Below, in pieces: positions 14,733 through 15,443 of a DNA stretch of 15,443 nucleotides (position 1 is the stretch's first letter; every line of letters starts with the position of its first letter). Source of the DNA: Eubacterium sp. (GTDB lineage: Bacteria; Bacillota; Clostridia; Lachnospirales; Lachnospiraceae). The notes beneath the pieces are model-generated. The model did no database searches. It was not told where the DNA came from and saw only the letters and a program-made list of their open reading frames with translations. The stretch spans positions 1 to 15,443 of the forward strand of contig JABUSX010000313.1 of the NCBI GenBank assembly GCA_021442545.1, written 5' to 3'. The position numbers and the translations under genes were made by a program.

Positions 14733-15344
14733 ATGAAAAAACACGGCCGAAGGATCCTAACGTTCATATTGATGGCAGGAGCGGCTGTGTTTTTTCTTTT
14801 TGTTTTCGGATGGATCTGTCCGCTGCGTTACGTGTTCGGGATTCCCTGCCCCGGCTGCGGCATGACACACGCCCTCGGAGCCTTTCTGACCGGAGATCTG
14901 TCTGCATCGCTTTCTTATCATCCGATGCTGCTTCCGACAGCTGCCGCCGCCGTGGCGGCTTTATGGATTACAATTGCCGCAGGAAGAAAAGAACAGCAGG
15001 GCAATTTCCCGGCTTCAGAATCCGGCCTGCTTTCTGCGGCTGCCGCCGGCAGAAAAGAACAGCGGGGCAATTTCCCGGCTTCGGAATCCGGCCTGCTTTC
15101 TGCAGCTGCCGCCGGCAGAAATAATGCAGACGGCCTTTCAGAAAAACGCGGAGGAGGAAAAGCAGATACGGGAATCCGGACCGGAAAGGATAAGCTGCTG
15201 TCTTATCGAAAGAAGATCCTGATCGCCTGGATCGCGGCAATGCTGATCTGTTATCTCATACGCATGATCCTGTACTTTCCCGCGGAACCCATGAGGTTTG
15301 AAGCCGGGGCACTCCTCCCGGGTCTGCTGAAAATGATCGCATGA
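14733..15344 (+). CDS. DUF2752 membrane protein with repeat-expanded loop
   Basis: 203 residues from ATG 14733 (205 if ATG 14727 is used; both have only a weak ribosome site, CGAGA at 14721-14725). Helix 1 spans about 8-27 and is followed by the DUF2752 signature CPLRYVFGIPCPGCGMTHAL (29-48) with three conserved cysteines, then FLTGDLSASLSYHP, helix 2 (about 65-82) and helix 3 (about 161-181). The family's function is unknown; the cysteines suggest redox or metal roles. Between helices 2 and 3 is an unusual insert (about 82-150) made largely of two 22-residue copies of a GRKEQ(Q/R)GNFPASESGLL unit. The stop codon (15342-15344) lies in the first unit of a 40-bp repeat that runs on downstream. 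It follows the zinc-ribbon gene by 70 bases and is probably co-transcribed with it. Confidence 0.82.
   Translation: MKKHGRRILTFILMAGAAVFFLFVFGWICPLRYVFGIPCPGCGMTHALGAFLTGDLSASLSYHPMLLPTAAAAVAALWITIAAGRKEQQGNFPASESGLLSAAAAGRKEQRGNFPASESGLLSAAAAGRNNADGLSEKRGGGKADTGIRTGKDKLLSYRKKILIAWIAAMLICYLIRMILYFPAEPMRFEAGALLPGLLKMIA
14979..15119 (+). repeat. In-frame 66-bp tandem repeat inside the DUF2752 gene
   Basis: Copies at 14979-15044 and 15045-15110 are nearly identical, with the first nine bases of a third at 15111-15119. Each codes for 22 residues (AGRKEQ...LLSAAA). The few differences are mostly silent or Q to R, which fits recent duplication with the reading frame kept. Confidence 0.93.
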
Positions 15345-15443
15345 AAGCACGGGCTCTGCACATCAGCTGAAAACAGCCGCATGAAAGCGTGGGCTCTGCA
15401 CAACGGCTGAAAACATCTGCATGCACGCAGAGGCTCTGTACCG
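15326..15443. repeat. 40-bp tandem repeat spanning the DUF2752 stop and running to the window edge
   Basis: The unit begins GCTGAAAA at 15326, 15366 and 15406, with ATGAAAGC/ATGCACGC 15 bases further on at 15341, 15381 and 15421, then GGCTCTG. The first copy encodes the protein's last residues and its TGA stop (15342-15344). The array is cut by the window edge, so its full length is unknown. No terminator is seen before the edge. Confidence 0.85.

Noticed and set aside
15326..15443. CRISPR-like array at the window end
   Set aside because: The units are contiguous 40-bp tandem copies without unique spacers, and no cas gene is nearby.

Overview
The window looks like chromosomal DNA of a low-to-moderate GC Clostridia, most likely a Lachnospiraceae-type anaerobe. 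The reasons are AAAGGAG-type ribosome sites, a B. subtilis-style four-gene nucleoside ABC operon, GGDEF domains of the 'DxNNLKxINDTYGH' type, and an XpaC-TelA pair. This assignment is inferred from protein style, not from a marker gene. No rRNA, tRNA, CRISPR array, IS element or phage gene is visible.

Layout. (1) 1-954 (+): the 3' part of a tocopherol-cyclase-like/lipocalin-like protein. Its stop codon lies inside a 44-bp tandem repeat (928-about 1073), and a strong hairpin terminator follows at 1160-1183. (2) 1241-6262 (-): a complete nucleoside/BMP-type ABC uptake operon, read from right to left as substrate-binding protein, double-domain ATPase, permease, permease. The last three genes are joined by 4-base ATGA overlaps. 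A strong hairpin with a T-rich tail separates the binding-protein gene from the ATPase gene, so attenuation is likely. The promoter has a perfect 16-bp palindrome in its spacer. (3) 6263-6587: the divergent regulatory region. (4) 6588-11118 (+): a cyclic-di-GMP cluster, consisting of a membrane diguanylate cyclase, a small Sel1-repeat protein, and a 946-residue membrane GGDEF-PAS-GGDEF-EAL protein. The last of these starts at GTG behind a run of eight G. (5) 11096-15344 (+): XpaC-like membrane protein (overlapping the EAL gene by 23 bases), TelA, a zinc-ribbon/DUF4234 membrane protein and a DUF2752 membrane protein. This reads as one co-directional unit tied to the c-di-GMP genes.

How it fits together. 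The left half is nutrient capture (probably purine/pyrimidine nucleosides). The right half is second-messenger signalling physically coupled to envelope-associated proteins of poorly known function. The overlap of the EAL gene with xpaC suggests that c-di-GMP turnover and XpaC/TelA are made together.

The most unusual features are structural. Short tandem repeats begin inside the 3' end of a gene, include or abut its stop codon, and continue into the intergenic DNA. This is clear at two genes (44-bp and 40-bp units) and visible in degenerate form at a third (xpaC). Repeats inside genes have periods divisible by three (18, 24 and 66 bases), whereas the clear gene-end repeats do not. Other points worth checking are the G8 tract in the ribosome site of the GGDEF-EAL gene, the palindromic operator, and the lack of a usable lipobox in the substrate-binding protein.
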